From positions 46,019,554 through 46,083,553 of the forward strand of contig OX485803.1 of assembly GCA_950295325.1 (NCBI GenBank): 64,000 nucleotides of DNA, given 5' to 3'. Positions 46,454-59,371 of the stretch are shown in pieces. A program made the position numbers and the translations under genes. Within the stretch, counting starts at the first letter, position 1. Every line of letters starts with the position of its first letter. The notes under the pieces are model-generated. The model saw nothing but the letters and a program-made list of their open reading frames with translations, made no database searches and was not told the DNA's origin. This DNA is from Polytrichum commune. Its lineage: Eukaryota; Streptophyta; Polytrichopsida; Polytrichales; Polytrichaceae.

Positions 46454-47830
46454 ACGGGTGACATCATCCAAAAAATGGGTGATGTCACCTATTTTATGGA
46501 GGGGTACTTCTATGTGGGGTGCCGGTTTATTCGATTTCTTACTTTCTAACTAAATTTGGTGAGTGATAAGACATGACACTTTATGAAGGTGACCGGCAAT
46601 GGAGGTCATCATCATTTAACTTTTCATATTTGATTTGCACATCAATTTCCATACATTTATTAAATGAATTCCAAATTATATGTTGTTGATATACGTAGGT
46701 TGAAACTACTATCATCTATGGAAATATGTATATATTATTATATATTATTATTTTAGTTGAATCGTCATTCTACGTTGTTTATGAATGATTTTTGATACAT
46801 TTTTTTTATTAAACCCGACACGTAACATGGGCCATCATTAGTACATATTGACTAGAATTAAGATAACGGTAGTCTAGAATGAATTCACAGTAAAAGCACA
46901 TAGTTCATTATTCTTGCATTAAAAGATTCGCAAAAATAACATGCGTTTACATGGTTTAGGGTTTGCCTCGTAGAAGAATTGAATTATTACAGAGGAGAGA
47001 TTCCTCACGTGATTGTCAATATGTGGTTTGGATTATTGACGCAATCCATGAATATTCTGATTACTTTGGCCAAGATTGGGTAAAAAGCTATAGCAAGACA
47101 TTGATGAATTTAAAATCATAATTAATCAAAGAATGTCGACCATTTTTGTTATTGTTGATTACATTATAAATTTCAAGTTACACTATTTTTCTTTAATTAA
47201 ATGCAAGAGTATGGACTATACCCAAATGCCCCTAGTTTTGGTAAGTAAAATTTAAATGGCATACTCACTGCCAGATTGTTGTCCGGATAATTAGAGTGAG
47301 GCGAGTGGCTGTCAACATTGCATGTACTGATACATACAGATTTTTTAAGTTTACACCCCTAATTGATAATCTCATTATCAATGTAACTACTACATAAAAT
47401 GAAATAATCATGTGTTTATTTTAATAAAATTTAGCCATGACACCTAAATGATACCAAAATAATATTTTAAATATTTTATGAGTGTTTCATTTGGTTTGTT
47501 TGCCTTATATATTTGTTTTTATTTATTTATTTATTCTTAAGATATAGTTTCTAAAAAACATCATAAAATACACTTTCCCATGGATTCACTTTAGTTCACA
47601 ATGAAAAGACCGATGATGTAACATACACTTATCTTCTATCATTTTTATTTTTTTCATTTCCTCTTACAACTAGGCTTTGAGTAGATAAAGAATACACGAT
47701 GCAAGAGAAAACTTTGATACTCTTCACAACTAATGTTGTCATGTCCATAGTTGCTATAACATTATAAATTACTACAAAGGATGTTCTTCAGAGAATTATC
47801 AAAGAGCAAAAAATTATAGCAAAAAATGGA
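46454..47830. other. Intergenic, nothing recognised
   Basis: AT-rich DNA. It may include the left terminal region of the Harbinger element, whose end was not located. Confidence 0.4.
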
Positions 47831-48342
47831 AAATGATGTTTGATGTAATTTGTCAACAACACCTTGATATGGATTCAATGATTAATCTCACATACATTGA
47901 ATGTATTCGTAAGGTAAGAATGTTGGGTGTTTTGTATGGGCCATGGTACATCAAACCAAGGTCCTTGCAAAACGATCAAGAGAGATGTAAGAGTCTTTTT
48001 CGAATTTCTGGTAAAACTTTTGATTATATTTGTGATATTATCGGGGTACACATGGAGAAAAATCCGTCTCCAGGTTTAAAAACCATTATTGGGTGGTGGA
48101 TGACTATACCTAAACAAGTTGCTATGGCTTTCCATCGATTAACGACCGGATATTCACATTACACCATGGGTGAGATATTTAGAGTTGCGGTATGTACAAA
48201 TGTAAAGACTTCCAAAAGGTTTGCAAAATCTCTTTTGATTGCCGCAATACCTTTGCATTTAAAGTGGCCGGTAGGTGAGAGTTGGCCAATATAAAACTTG
48301 GATTTCAGAACATTAATGACATTCTACAATGTTGTGGTGCAA

Positions 48343-51300
48343 GCCATTCAAAAATATGCCACCCACACCACACACACCCAATCAAGAGACAAAAAAATAC
48401 ATACGCCCCCCCCCCCCCCCATCCACATCACCAACCTACAAACCAACATACAATAATGCAACCCGGACAAAGACATCCTTAGTACCAAACCCACCATACA
48501 AATACACAGCCTAGAATCCAACATACATGACCATAATGGTAAATACATAGCCACAATTACCACGGAACGACTACATTGGTTATGGAACCAATTCACCCTC
48601 AACAACCAACCCCACATAACCAACTTCCTACAACCGCCCCCACAAGACTTCGAAACCGAAATAGTATGGCTCATGCAAAGACACATATCCATACTCCATA
48701 AGAAAAAACCAAAAATCATACAACCCAAAAATCAACACCACACGTTACACCCGGACATCACTAAACTATTCATAGAGACATTTCACATCACACACTCATA
48801 CTACTCATCCCCACTCACTTGTCCTATCCAACTCACACAATACAACTTACCACACACCCGAGACATAATATTTGGTTCACTAGGACACGCCCAATCCTCT
48901 AAATGGAATGGTATAGGCCTAGCATTCCCCACAGACCACAACACAACGGTCGAAGCCATACACTGGGCTAGAATGGCGGCCAAAGAAGACACACAAACAA
49001 GTACCATACTAATAATTAATCACGATGATTGGACACCAAAGAGAATCCCACTTAACAAACATCTAGACATGCACACAATAGTAACCATCCCACCACATAG
49101 CATCCACTATAACCCCACGCCCGAATGGCCCAAATACTACCAATACACAGAACCATCCCTCACATCCATCATCTACATACATAATCAAACAACACTCACA
49201 TCCACCCCACAAATCTCACAAGAACTAACAAACATACTAAAAACAATAACAACCACACATATTGACACACATCTTATTAAACCCACCCACGCACAACACA
49301 ACGTTAAATTCTCAAACAAATGGAAAAACGCCCCCTAGGTAAACATCCTCCCCTCCCCTAACACCACCCCAACACCCTTACCTCCCACATACTACCACAT
49401 TCACCCCCTCAAATATGACCCACTATCATGCATATACACAGATGGCTCATTCATTCCGCCATCCAAAAACTCCGAGGGACAAATAGTGGGCAATACCGCA
49501 GGATCGGGAGTATATAGCCCCAACAACAACATTCAAATCTCAGAAAGACTACCCGGATATCAAAACATCCTAAGAGCCGAACTAAATGCAATCCTCATAG
49601 CCATTAAAACCATCCAAACCACCCAAAGAGACACACACATATTTACAGACAACCTTAATAGCATATACTTAATCAATAACCACATACAACACCCAACATC
49701 CCAACACCACCACCCAGACAAACTACTCATCGCTGCCATTATCAACCAAATATACTGGACCCCACAAATGATCCACATACACAAGGTACGGGCGTTGTGA
49801 GGCCTAAACCACCACCCTTATGCGTCCTAGTCCAGGTGGAGGCTTAGGATCCACATTGTCACCCTCCAATGCTTGGCCCGTGGTCATGCTTGTTAACACA
49901 GTGATAAGGTAAAAATTCAACATACACTCTTTATTGCCAAGCGCCAAGGCCTAGTATTTAGAAAATACTTTGGCCTTGTTCTCATCAATCCAACTACTCG
50001 AACTCTAACCCGTCACACAAGAGGGTTTGGGCTAGCCTGGCCCTTCGTTTTAAATTCCCATTCTTCACCCATGCAACATTAATAATAATGTTTTGTTAAG
50101 TCCAAGATTCTGGCCATACCCTTAACCTCACTTAAACCTAAACTAATCCACTATACTTAACCCCAGCTGCATTAGTGGGGACTTCCTTACTTCTGCCCAA
50201 GCCAGCCTACGTCTCCCCTGTTTAAGCCCACCCAACAGTCACGGTTTGGTGGCACCTCCTACTGCTGTGTTATTGATTTCGTGGCACAGTGCCCCTGGCC
50301 CTGCCACCGAGGCCTGTTACGGGTGCCTCCTTAGCCCAGTCGCCCTCCTTGCTGGTCTCCTGGTCCACCGAGCAGCACCGAGAGCCCATCCACCTCGAAC
50401 CTTCTGCCGACCTATGCCCTTGATGTGAATGGATTCCCAGCAATGAGGATTCAAAATCCACCCAATGCAGCCCACTCCAGAGGCGCATGTGCGACACCCC
50501 CTGTCTTTCCTTATGCATACATTTTCCAGCCTCGCTCTGTTTACCTGTCTGTCCGAGCGATTTTTGATCCCAAATGGCCACATTCGATTTGAGTGACCTC
50601 AAAATCTACTCAACCGCCTTCTTCCCTCCGATCTGGCTGCATCCCTAAAGGCCTCGAAGCTAGTATACATCCTTCACTCCCAACCTTATGTTGTCTAGTC
50701 TTCCGACTCTCACATTTCGCTTAGTGCCCCCCAATTCTCCCTCGGAGCCGAGCGCCGCATTGGTGGCTGGGAGAATCCACCTCCTGCTTCATCAGAGATT
50801 CACATTCACCCATCCCATAAACTTCAGGCCCTGGCCGCACCCTGCCCTCGAATCTCCTGCCGCTACCTTTCGAGAGAGAGACCAAAACCTTTTGGCCGAG
50901 GCCTTGGGCCCCTTCCAACTCAGAAAAACCCGGGCCTCCATGCCTTCTCTGCCCTTGAATTCCCATCTCATCCATACACACGGGACCCCTCCTTTAACAA
51001 TCCTTGCAGATACCTAAAACAAACACACTAACAAGCCTAAACCCGTCCCAGCCTAATACCCGGCCACAACCAATCCCCGTCTGGGTAGATTAAACTCAAC
51101 TGCCACCTAACCAAATAAAAATTCCCCTAATATCACACTTAACACAACGCTAACCAATTCCCACAAAACTGTCTTGAGTTCCGAGTTCACAATTGAACTA
51201 CTCCCAAGCTTTCTAACCAAATCACAACACTAAAACCAAAGATTCACTATGTTTACGTCTTTTTTCATAATAGATAAAATTCCCAATCTAAGTTCTAATG

Positions 51301-52583
51301 ATTTTAAAGTTAACACGCATGTGGGCACACCATTTTGGGCTCACAAGCGCACACAGGCGTTAGTGGAAATGAAATGGCGGATACACTAGCAAATGCAGGA
51401 ACACGACAAGACAAACCCGACATCACACCATGAATACACATAGCCCGCACTACCCCATATTGGCTAGCAAGTTGTCCAACCGGCACACACGACGGAGCAA
51501 TCCGTCACCTCCACACATTCATAACAAAAGAACATGAAAGCCAAGAATACACATCAGCCAACCAAAAATACCTATACGTCAACAAATGGCTATCAAACAA
51601 ACAAATCAACCAAAAACTGTCAAACCACTTCTAGAAAAGCAAGCAGGTCCCCGACACACAAATTACCCAAACCCTCAGATTTAGATATGCACAATACATG
51701 GGCAACCATAGAAAACATATATTTTGGCCTCTCCAATACCCAAATCCTAAGTGTACACTATGCCAAAGAAATGACAGAGACACATGGCCCCACCTACTAT
51801 CAACATGCGAACACCCATATTTAAAAGGGCTTAGAATTACAAGACATAACAAAGCCGTCCATCTAATCACACAAACACTACAAGCCAACAAAAATACCAG
51901 ATTCTTTACACGGGCCAATGCTGGTAACCTCAACAATCAACCACCAGACAACACAGTACCCGGATGGCTCCTAACATGCACATGCTCGCAAACGACATGC
52001 CACTGCCAAGCCAAACTAAGACCTGACATAATGTGCATTATAGGAGCCCACAACTAATCATCAACACCGATACTACCCTCCCCTAAACATACAATCCAAT
52101 TCATCGAATTTACATATTGCCATGACAGATTTCCTGAAGAAGCACTCACCCACAAACACACCAAATATGACCCACTCATCAACACCATACAAAACAACGG
52201 ATGGAAAGTCAACCCCCTAATCACTATCACAGCCGGAGTAAGAGGTGCTATCCACGAACATTCCATGGAAAAGCTAACCAACCTAAAAATCCCAAAACAC
52301 AACATTAAAACCCTCATGAAGAAAATACATGAAAATGCCATCAAATATCTCACATACATCGTCCTAAACAAAAGAAAACTTGATAACAAACAAACCCATG
52401 TCCCCCCCACCCTAACTAAACTTAATTAAAATAATATGATATAGTATGATAACAAGAGCCCACCTCCCAAAAGAGGCATAACGCCCTATGTTGCATCACA
52501 GGACACCGTGATCAATACAGGCCTAATGGGCTCACATTCATGCCGGTATACAATACTGGCGTTATTTTTTCTTTTCTTTTCTC
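48343..52583 (+). mobile_element. 5'-truncated Dualen-like LINE, copy 1
   Basis: It is flanked by an 11-bp target duplication TTGTGGTGCAA at 48332-48342 and 52584-52594; removing it rejoins the Harbinger gene. It begins downstream of the RT domain. Order: a conserved block of unknown function (48540-49340), RNase H with D (49441, YTDGSF), E (49579, RAELNAI), D (49648, FTDNLNS) and D (51380, GNEMAD), then a CX2C...HX4C finger (CTLCQRNDRDTWPHLLSTCEH), RHN, RPDIMCI and IEFTYCHDRF-K-KY of a restriction-like endonuclease ending near 52425. Stops occur (for example after IIGAHN) and a 15-C run is at 48406-48420. The 3' tail is (TTTTC)n-like rather than poly(A). A 1.55-kb DNA element is inserted at 49795. 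Confidence 0.85.
49795..51346. mobile_element. 1.55-kb TIR element of unclear superfamily inside the LINE
   Basis: The left end is TTGTGAGGCCTAAACC and the right end is the complement of TTGTGAGCCCAAAATG. The inverted match is imperfect and extends to ATGCGT at about 31 bp. A 3-bp duplication GCG flanks at 49792-49794 and 51347-51349. Removing the element and one GCG restores the RNase H reading frame exactly (HKVRA to HTGVSGNE). A 3-bp non-TWA duplication recalls CACTA elements, but the ends are not CACTA. The interior is pyrimidine-rich on the plus strand with only meaningless frames. Confidence 0.75.
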
Positions 52584-53819
52584 TTGTGGTGCAATTAATT
52601 ACACTCACATTCTCTTTGATAAACCCCTCGATAGCAATAGTGCAAATTGGTTAATAGAGATCCCAATTATAATATGTTTTCCAACAATTGTGGACTTAAA
52701 AACTATATTTATAATGTTTTTACCGGATTTCCGGGCTACGTATACGATAGTCATGTTTTCTTGTCGTTCCAATCATCAATTATTTGTTACCAATGATGAA
52801 AGATCAAATGAAGTTACAAACGACATACAAGGTGTGGATGTTTATGAATTCATTATAGGCGATACGGTATACACGGCAAGCCAAAATATGTTCGTACCAC
52901 GGTAGGGACAACGGTTGTCGCTTATATTTCAATCGTACAATTTCAAACATTCTAGCACATGTATGTGTGTAGAACATGCATTTGGTATTTTGAAGGAGTT
53001 TCGATTTTTTTTTAAAAAAATAACACATATGGACTTTTAAAAGATACCTTCACTTATTATAATATGTTGCATTTACACAACATTGTTATAGATAAAAATG
53101 ACACCATTGATGAAGGTTTAGTTCTTTAAAGTCACCATGATAAAAGATATACCGACATTGTAGACTGCACTGTACCGAAAGATAAAGCCGATAATAGCAG
53201 TTAGCAATTGCAAAACATACGTACCTTCTTGAAGCTACATGCTTCAATAAATAAATAAATATCAATTTGAATTTTTTGAATCATATACAATCATGTATAT
53301 ATTAAAAAAACTTATTATTTGAAATTTATATGCATTTTCTTAAATACAAAAAACAAGATTACATTCTAAAAATAAAAAACATATCTAATAAGTGTACAAA
53401 TCAGCAAATAACAAAAAAAATTGTTCTCACCTTTATTTTTAAGTATGATTTATTTTTACATTTTTTTGTCATGACTATGAAAAAAATCTCAAAAAAATAT
53501 GAAAAATTACAGAATCCAACGAACAACGTAGAATTGCGATCGCACATTCACTTACATTATAAACATTATGGCATATTTGTATAGAAGATGTCATTCGCTA
53601 CTCATGGATACCAAAAATATTTTTTTGGAGTTCATAAGAATTTTTTAGAGCCAAAAAACCAACACTATGTCAAAAAAAGTCGAAATGACTAATTTTTCAA
53701 AGTATGATTTTTTAAAGCCTTATGTCCTTGGAAAGGTATTACAACATAAAAATGCATTGTCTCATATTTTGACATTCAATACTTTTGTAAAAAAATATCA
53801 ATAAAAAATCAATGTTAGA

Positions 53820-54790
53820 AAGATTGACTAATTGAACGAAGTCTATCACCAATAAACATTAATGCCTCTATATAATCATGATTAGTTTCCTCGATAGATG
53901 TGATCCGTCGATGTTTGAGCTTCAATGTCTTAGAATGTCGAGCATCTTCACAATCCATTGTTTTGTGATGTCGTGCATTTTCTCGTGTTTCACCTTCGTT
54001 AATAACAATTACAATTGTTTTCTTTTATTTTCTTCATAAGGTGTAATGCACCTCTGATATTTTGCTAGAAAGTCTACGTTTCTTCGTGGTTATGTATCGT
54101 AAATCATCATCACCAACATCGAACTCTGGTAAAGAAATTGGATCACCTATGTATAGTCAAATTAATCATATAAACATATAATTTACCAATGATATATTTA
54201 TTTTAAAATATATATAACAACATAAGTAATAAATTACTTAGCATGTGTTAGTGATACGGATGAACTATCAAATGGCAAGTTTCCCGGGTCTACCGGACAA
54301 GAGCATCTCGGATACCACTCAACTAAGATATCATAAACTTCGATTGCCAATGGTATCTTAGGAAATCTCATCGAGTGGTGATTCTTTTTCATTAAGTTGT
54401 CAATTTGAAAATAAGTCGTTTGTCCCGATGGAATTTTGTTTTAATAATCATAATTTAAAAAAAATTACTTGCAAAGGTTGCTTATTTATCTTGATATTGT
54501 GATTTAGACCATATAACGAATCACATCACCATATTCTTCTCAAGTTTTGTCTATATTTTTCTTGCCGTAATTATCAAAGTATGCCAATTATTTATATCTA
54601 TGTACAAAAAAATATCAATTCATTTACAAGCAATCAATACAAAACACTCACTTAAACTCCATTTGCCTCTTGAGTATATGCGGCCGGCTTCCAAACCTTA
54701 TGAAGCTCTAAATGCCGTGTTCATGTCATTTAAACCTTGAGAATTTGGAATTTTCTCATCGGCAATCCATATTTGTGTCATAATGATAGT
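53820..54790 (-). pseudogene. Possible Myb/SANT-like second ORF of the Harbinger element
   Basis: On the minus strand, broken frames read QIWIADEKIPNSQGLNDMNT near 54770, then a charged middle with DPISLPEFDVGDDD near 54140, and end TNHDYIEALMFIGDRL, SISQSF and a stop near 53820. Harbinger elements often carry such a Myb/SANT-like gene beside the transposase, here in opposite orientation. Frameshifts and AT-rich gaps make it inactive. The assignment rests on layout and weak motif resemblance. Confidence 0.4.
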
Positions 54791-56403
54791 AAATCAGTTA
54801 ATATATGTACATAAAATGAAAACGATCAATCAATTAAAATGTATGTGATATTTACAAGTTTAAAAACAATGGATACTGATGAATGTTATATAAATTTAAA
54901 ACCTAAACCCTTAAAAAAATCTTTCATTCAATTAATCACAAATTATTCATATATTTGAATAGGAACTAAATGATTATTCATGCATACTAAAAAAATTCAA
55001 GAGTGTAACAATAAGTACTAATATTACATTACACATGCAAAATCTCATTCAAGTGCTAGATGTGTACCTTGCTCTTCACAAAAGAGTACCATTGTGCGAC
55101 AATGAACCTTAGGAGTCTCTCAAAAGAAAGGGCTTGAAGAACAAAGTGGACTTTAGTGAGGTGTACCCTAGGTGATCAACCGATCCGATCCGATCACCGG
55201 AGCTTTGTAATCGGCACATGTCCTTCTTGTGACCATTAGGACCGCCCATCCTTTGCCACCCATTCTTGCACAACACAAAATGTGGAACACCCATCCATGT
55301 GGGGTATCGGTCCTTGGGTGAGAGGGATGGGCATATGGCACCACCCTCTTTTCACCCATTTTTTTTTTTTTTAAAAACAGACCAAGATTGGTACATGGAA
55401 CTTGGCTCTAAGTGCGACGTAACAAGCACACTTCAAGTGATACAAGAACAGATGCATGTTATTTTGGCAAGGACAACATTTGCCATTACACAGACTACTC
55501 TTCACTGAAGGATAGATATCCAACCCACAGAATTGAACTTCAGAACAACAGACAGCACTTGTTGTTGCTCTGATGACCATCTTCATATCACCAAATGAGT
55601 TACAGGAAATAAACCTAGTGTATAAGTGATTGAGAAATTACAGTCTGTAACTTAGACTGAAGAAAAATGTATCAAATAGAATTCACCTCATTTCATGTAC
55701 ATTTAAAATACCTCTATTTGTTTAGACAAGATCTTGCACTGATATCAGAAGCTCATCATTTTCAATTCATATGCCATACATCTGAAGCTTTTCTCAAGTC
55801 AATTTCCTTCATAAGAGTTGAAGCTGAAGCATTTCCACGGTATAATAACTTGAAAGAAACAGCTTCAGATCATGATCACCAAGACCTCTACTGTATGTTG
55901 CAAAGGTCCATGGTGCATGATTTTTTGTCACACTCAGATTATGTAGCTAGGAGGCCTAAACAGCAACAACACTACTTACTAACATCTACTCTTTTATGTG
56001 CTAAACCTCCAAGATACATGACCAAAATTCAATCTCCGTCACAACTTCAGCTTCTTCTCAGCCAATTTGACATATATCGCTTCTAGTGTAACTTTCTCTC
56101 ATCTCTATTATCATATCATAATTTTACAAAGAGATTTTTTCTCTTCTTGAAGCTGAAGCATTTCTCAAGTGTATCTATTCAATTGACAGGAGAAATTCAG
56201 ATCACGATGAAAAATATTAACACCCAAAGCTCTAAACTCCAATGCAAAAAGCCCATGGTAAGTGACATTCTATTTTCACACCTAAAACTATGTCATGGAA
56301 TGTAGAAAACTTCTGTATAGAAACAATCCTCCACTCCTTACTGTATGGAGTCTATTTTTATGTGCAAAACCTGCAAAAATGCATGAGCCAAATGCAATAT
56401 CCT
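54791..56403. other. Intergenic, 3' flank of SURNod19
   Basis: No gene was recognised. A partial duplication of TTGAAGCTGAAGCATTTC is seen at about 55818 and 56147. It probably includes the 3' untranslated region of the minus-strand gene at 56404. Confidence 0.5.
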
Positions 56404-58964
56404 TTAAGAGATGATTTTGCGGTTGTGGAATGCAGAAACTGGAGTAACAATCTTGCCCTCCTCCGCCAATTTAATGAAAATGACTCCCATCACTCCTGTG
56501 TGTGGACCATCCACTTTCGTGTACTTGACTTGGTACCGGAGTTTCTCACCCTTCTTCACATTCATGTTCTCATCAAGCCCACAGTGCATGATTCCCACAA
56601 CATAACCCCTCTCATCTCCAGCTGTAGTACCATGGCCATAAATTGGGGCAGACTGACAGAGTATACGTCCATCCTCAGCAAACAACTTTGAATCTAAGCT
56701 GAAAGCATGCAGGTGCGAAACAGAATACACAATTCTTCCAGTGTATTTTGAGACAAAGGTCGCTTCGCGAACATCCACACATTCAGGTTTGTGAGCATCT
56801 GCGGCATTGCACGAGCCTTCGACAGTGTACTCTACTGTGCCACCAAAGCCTTGGTTGGTTACATCCAACCCCATGGACACCAAAGGCACAACACATTCAT
56901 CATACACCACATAACTCCAAGTGTACTGCAAACCACATCAAATTATCAAACTGTCAAACACACTTGACTGTGATTTCTCTTCACTCCCAAAAAGAAAGGA
57001 CACAACCTAGGTTTGCCAACAACAAAGTGAGCAATAAAATCTCTACGTTTGCAGGCTACTGTCTCTATTTAAAGGTGGACACTTTCTAACCTAGCCATGG
57101 CCCATTTAAGGTGTGGAGATAAGTCTCAAACGGTCAAAGATATTGGTTTCATTCTCTTTGATGATATGCCATAGAACAAATATAAAGCCTCAAACACACA
57201 TTTGTAGCATCAATTTTCTTACATTTTATTGCACAATCTTCAGTTGGAGGTACTCTCATACACTTCAAATATACAATAACAAGCTGCAAACAGGACTTTC
57301 ATATCAATTTTCATAATATTGCCAATTTTCAGATGCACATACCTTCAAGTACATGACTCTCTCCAAGTCTTTGTTATCGCCATCAACGTCGTCTCTCAGC
57401 AAACACCGAGACTCGTCCCCACAGCACTTCAAACCGCCAGTGTAGCCTTCAGGTATAGAAGGGCGCTTACCACCTGAAAACAAATCACATCTGCAAGGCA
57501 TTCAAAGTATGAGAATGAAGAACCATAATATACCATGCCCAAACTGTCCTATTTAGAATGGTCATTATTCGCATGTGAACAACCTATGTGGGTAGCCATT
57601 CTGGTTAAGCACCTCACTGAGCAACATTTATGAAACAAAGCTTCACACTACTTTATCATCTTCCTCAGTAAATCTGTAAAATCTCAAACCAATTGGCTCT
57701 CTAATATAATTTATTTTTGAGGGAAGTTAGATGGGGACTTTTTAAGAGAGGGAAGAAAGGGGGAAAATGAATTTACTATTAACAATAAAAATTTCTAACA
57801 TGTGATTCATCCCCCGCAGGAGGAAGTACCACTCGAAGGTAACCTTGAACCCACATGTGGATAATTGCCCGTCGCAAGTAGGGAAAATGACTGCCAAGTA
57901 TGGTAGCCAAGGGAAGGAACACTTAGATGCTTAAAATCTTGTTTAAACTAGGGGTGATCGTGGGGGTGGTTATAGCAGTGGTAGTAGTTTGCTTTCTTTG
58001 GTTCTGTTTTCGAGGAAAAGGCATAATAAATGCTAACCACCCCTTGCCCATCGAGCCCCCTTACCCCTCGTGGTTCACCACCCTTGAGGTGATCGTTCAA
58101 GCTCATGCAGTATCACAAGAGAGCTTCAAAGTCAAGGTCTGGGGTCCGGGAAAAAATTGAGGAACAACCACTTAAACACTACAATCCAAAGCCAATAAGG
58201 TAAACCGTTCAATTCCCGAGATTCAACCCAATTCCCCGTCCATGTGAGAATGAACAACCAAAGATTCACCGACAAATTTTACCTCCAAATTCACAGATAT
58301 GAAATCATGCCCATAAATTCCAAGAAATGCACCACCATGTGACTGACCTGCATTCGGTACAGCCCATTCGATGGACAGTGCCCCGGGTATCGATTCCGTG
58401 TACATTCAGCAGCCAGCGAGGATGATACTCGGCGGGCATATAGCCGCTCTCCATACCATAGGGAGCAGGAATGGTGGAGTTCGTGTGACGAGTCTCCCCA
58501 CCCTTTGCCCAAGTCTGTCCGATAACCCTGTTCCCACCGGCCACCGCCATCGCCATGTTATGGTGGTACACATGCGCAGGGTTCCTGAGCAAATCCGCCT
58601 TCACCGACTCCGCCAAACTGCCTGTCGCCTCGGCCTCCCGGATCCCAAACTCCGTTAGCACCCAGTGGTGCAAGTAAACCTCGGACAGCGGCACCGACTC
58701 CCCGTTCTCGAACACAAGCTCGGCATCGAAATCTCGGGTTGCAAATCTTCCTGCCACCGGCGGCTTCACGTCGAAGAACTTGTTCTGCACATCTCCAGGT
58801 CGGAACTTCAGCGCTGGGGAGCGGAACACCTCGGTGCGAACCTCCGACAACGAGGGGCACCCTGCTGCCGCAACCGAAACGAAACACAGAAGCATTACTA
58901 CTATTAACACACCCATCGATCCTCCTCTCCCCATCATCGCATTCCCCGACCAAACAAAAACCAC
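56404..58964 (-). CDS. SURNod19 (stress up-regulated Nod19) family secreted protein
   Basis: Three exons, 58964-58348, 57490-57343 and 56925-56404, total 1287 bases (428 residues plus stop). All junctions are GT-AG: exon 1 ends TGCAG/GTCAG, exon 2 begins after TTGCAG and ends TTGAAG/GTATG, and exon 3 follows TTTGCAG. Splicing joins GCTECR to CDLFSGGKR and YLK to YTWSY, as in the family. The N-terminus is a signal peptide (MGVLIVVMLLCFVSVAAAG). Family blocks are VYLHHWVL, VYHHNMAMA, PEGYTGGLKCCGDESRC, HLHAFSLDSKLF and GYVVGIMHC. The many paired Cys fit an extracellular protein. The biochemical role of the family is unknown; members are stress- or nodulation-induced in legumes. Translation could also begin at Met10, 11 or 17. 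Confidence 0.93.
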
Positions 58965-59072
58965 GAAAGGATTTAGACTCTTGGATTGATTCTCCGCCCA
59001 GGAGCGTCTTAGAGCAGGAAATCGAAGGCGGGTATAACTGTTTGAATCACAGTTTTCTGGTAGAATCTAATA

Positions 59073-59081
59073 CTCTTTATA
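59073..59081 (-). promoter_or_regulatory. Candidate TATA box of the SURNod19 gene
   Basis: The minus strand reads TATAAAGAG, 109 bases upstream of the first ATG. GC-rich sequence lies between it and the LINE at 59372, leaving only about 300 bp of likely native promoter. Confidence 0.5.
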
Positions 59082-59371
59082 GGTAGCGTGTGCATTATTC
59101 GACGAGGTGCGGGAAGACTACCGTACCCAAGAGCCCGGGAGTGTGGTGGCCGCCTCTAGACGCAGACGCGCGTGAGTATGCGACAGGAGAAGGCCCACCG
59201 CACAATGACACTCGGATCAGCAGGACACTCCATACATAAGCTAACGAAGGTTCGAAGTCGGCTTCCTAGATCTTGTGCCTTACTTTGTCCACGTGGCTCC
59301 CTCCCATGGGCTGGAACCTCTTTTGAGGGCTTCTTGCTGCCCTTCCCTCAGCCATTCAACCCAGCCGCTAC

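Larger units (their letters stand above)
47833..53150 (+). pseudogene. PIF/Harbinger transposase, split by a LINE
   Basis: The N-terminal part (47833-48342) reads ERCKSLFRISGKTFDYICDI and then WWMTIPKQVAMAFHRL, IPLHLKWPVG and GFQNINDILQCCGA, the HARBI1 layout leading to the first catalytic block. The LINE at 48343-52583 interrupts it. Coding resumes at 52584 with CGAINYTHI, where the first catalytic Asp is Asn (GAIDxTHI in active enzymes), then FIIGDTVYTAS near 52850 (second-half GDxxYP block). A shifted frame follows with VEHAFGILKEFR near 52970, and a last block LHNIVIDKNDT near 53080. Frameshifts, the lost Asp and the insertion make it inactive. Harbinger TIRs and TTA/TAA duplications were not located. 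Confidence 0.85.

Noticed and set aside
50246..51017. Several open frames of 60-110 residues on both strands
   Set aside because: They are composition-driven frames in the pyrimidine-rich interior of the TIR element; none shows a domain or a consistent codon pattern.
49795..51346. Solo LTR reading TGTGAG...CTCACA
   Set aside because: With TG...CA ends the flanking 5 bases do not match (GGCGT versus AGCGC), while TT...AA ends give an exact 3-bp duplication and an intact frame.
57927..58160. Plus-strand frame MLKILFKLGVIVGVVIAVVVV as a membrane protein
   Set aside because: It lies in the first intron of the SURNod19 gene on the opposite strand, is only 77 residues and has no family signal beyond one hydrophobic run.
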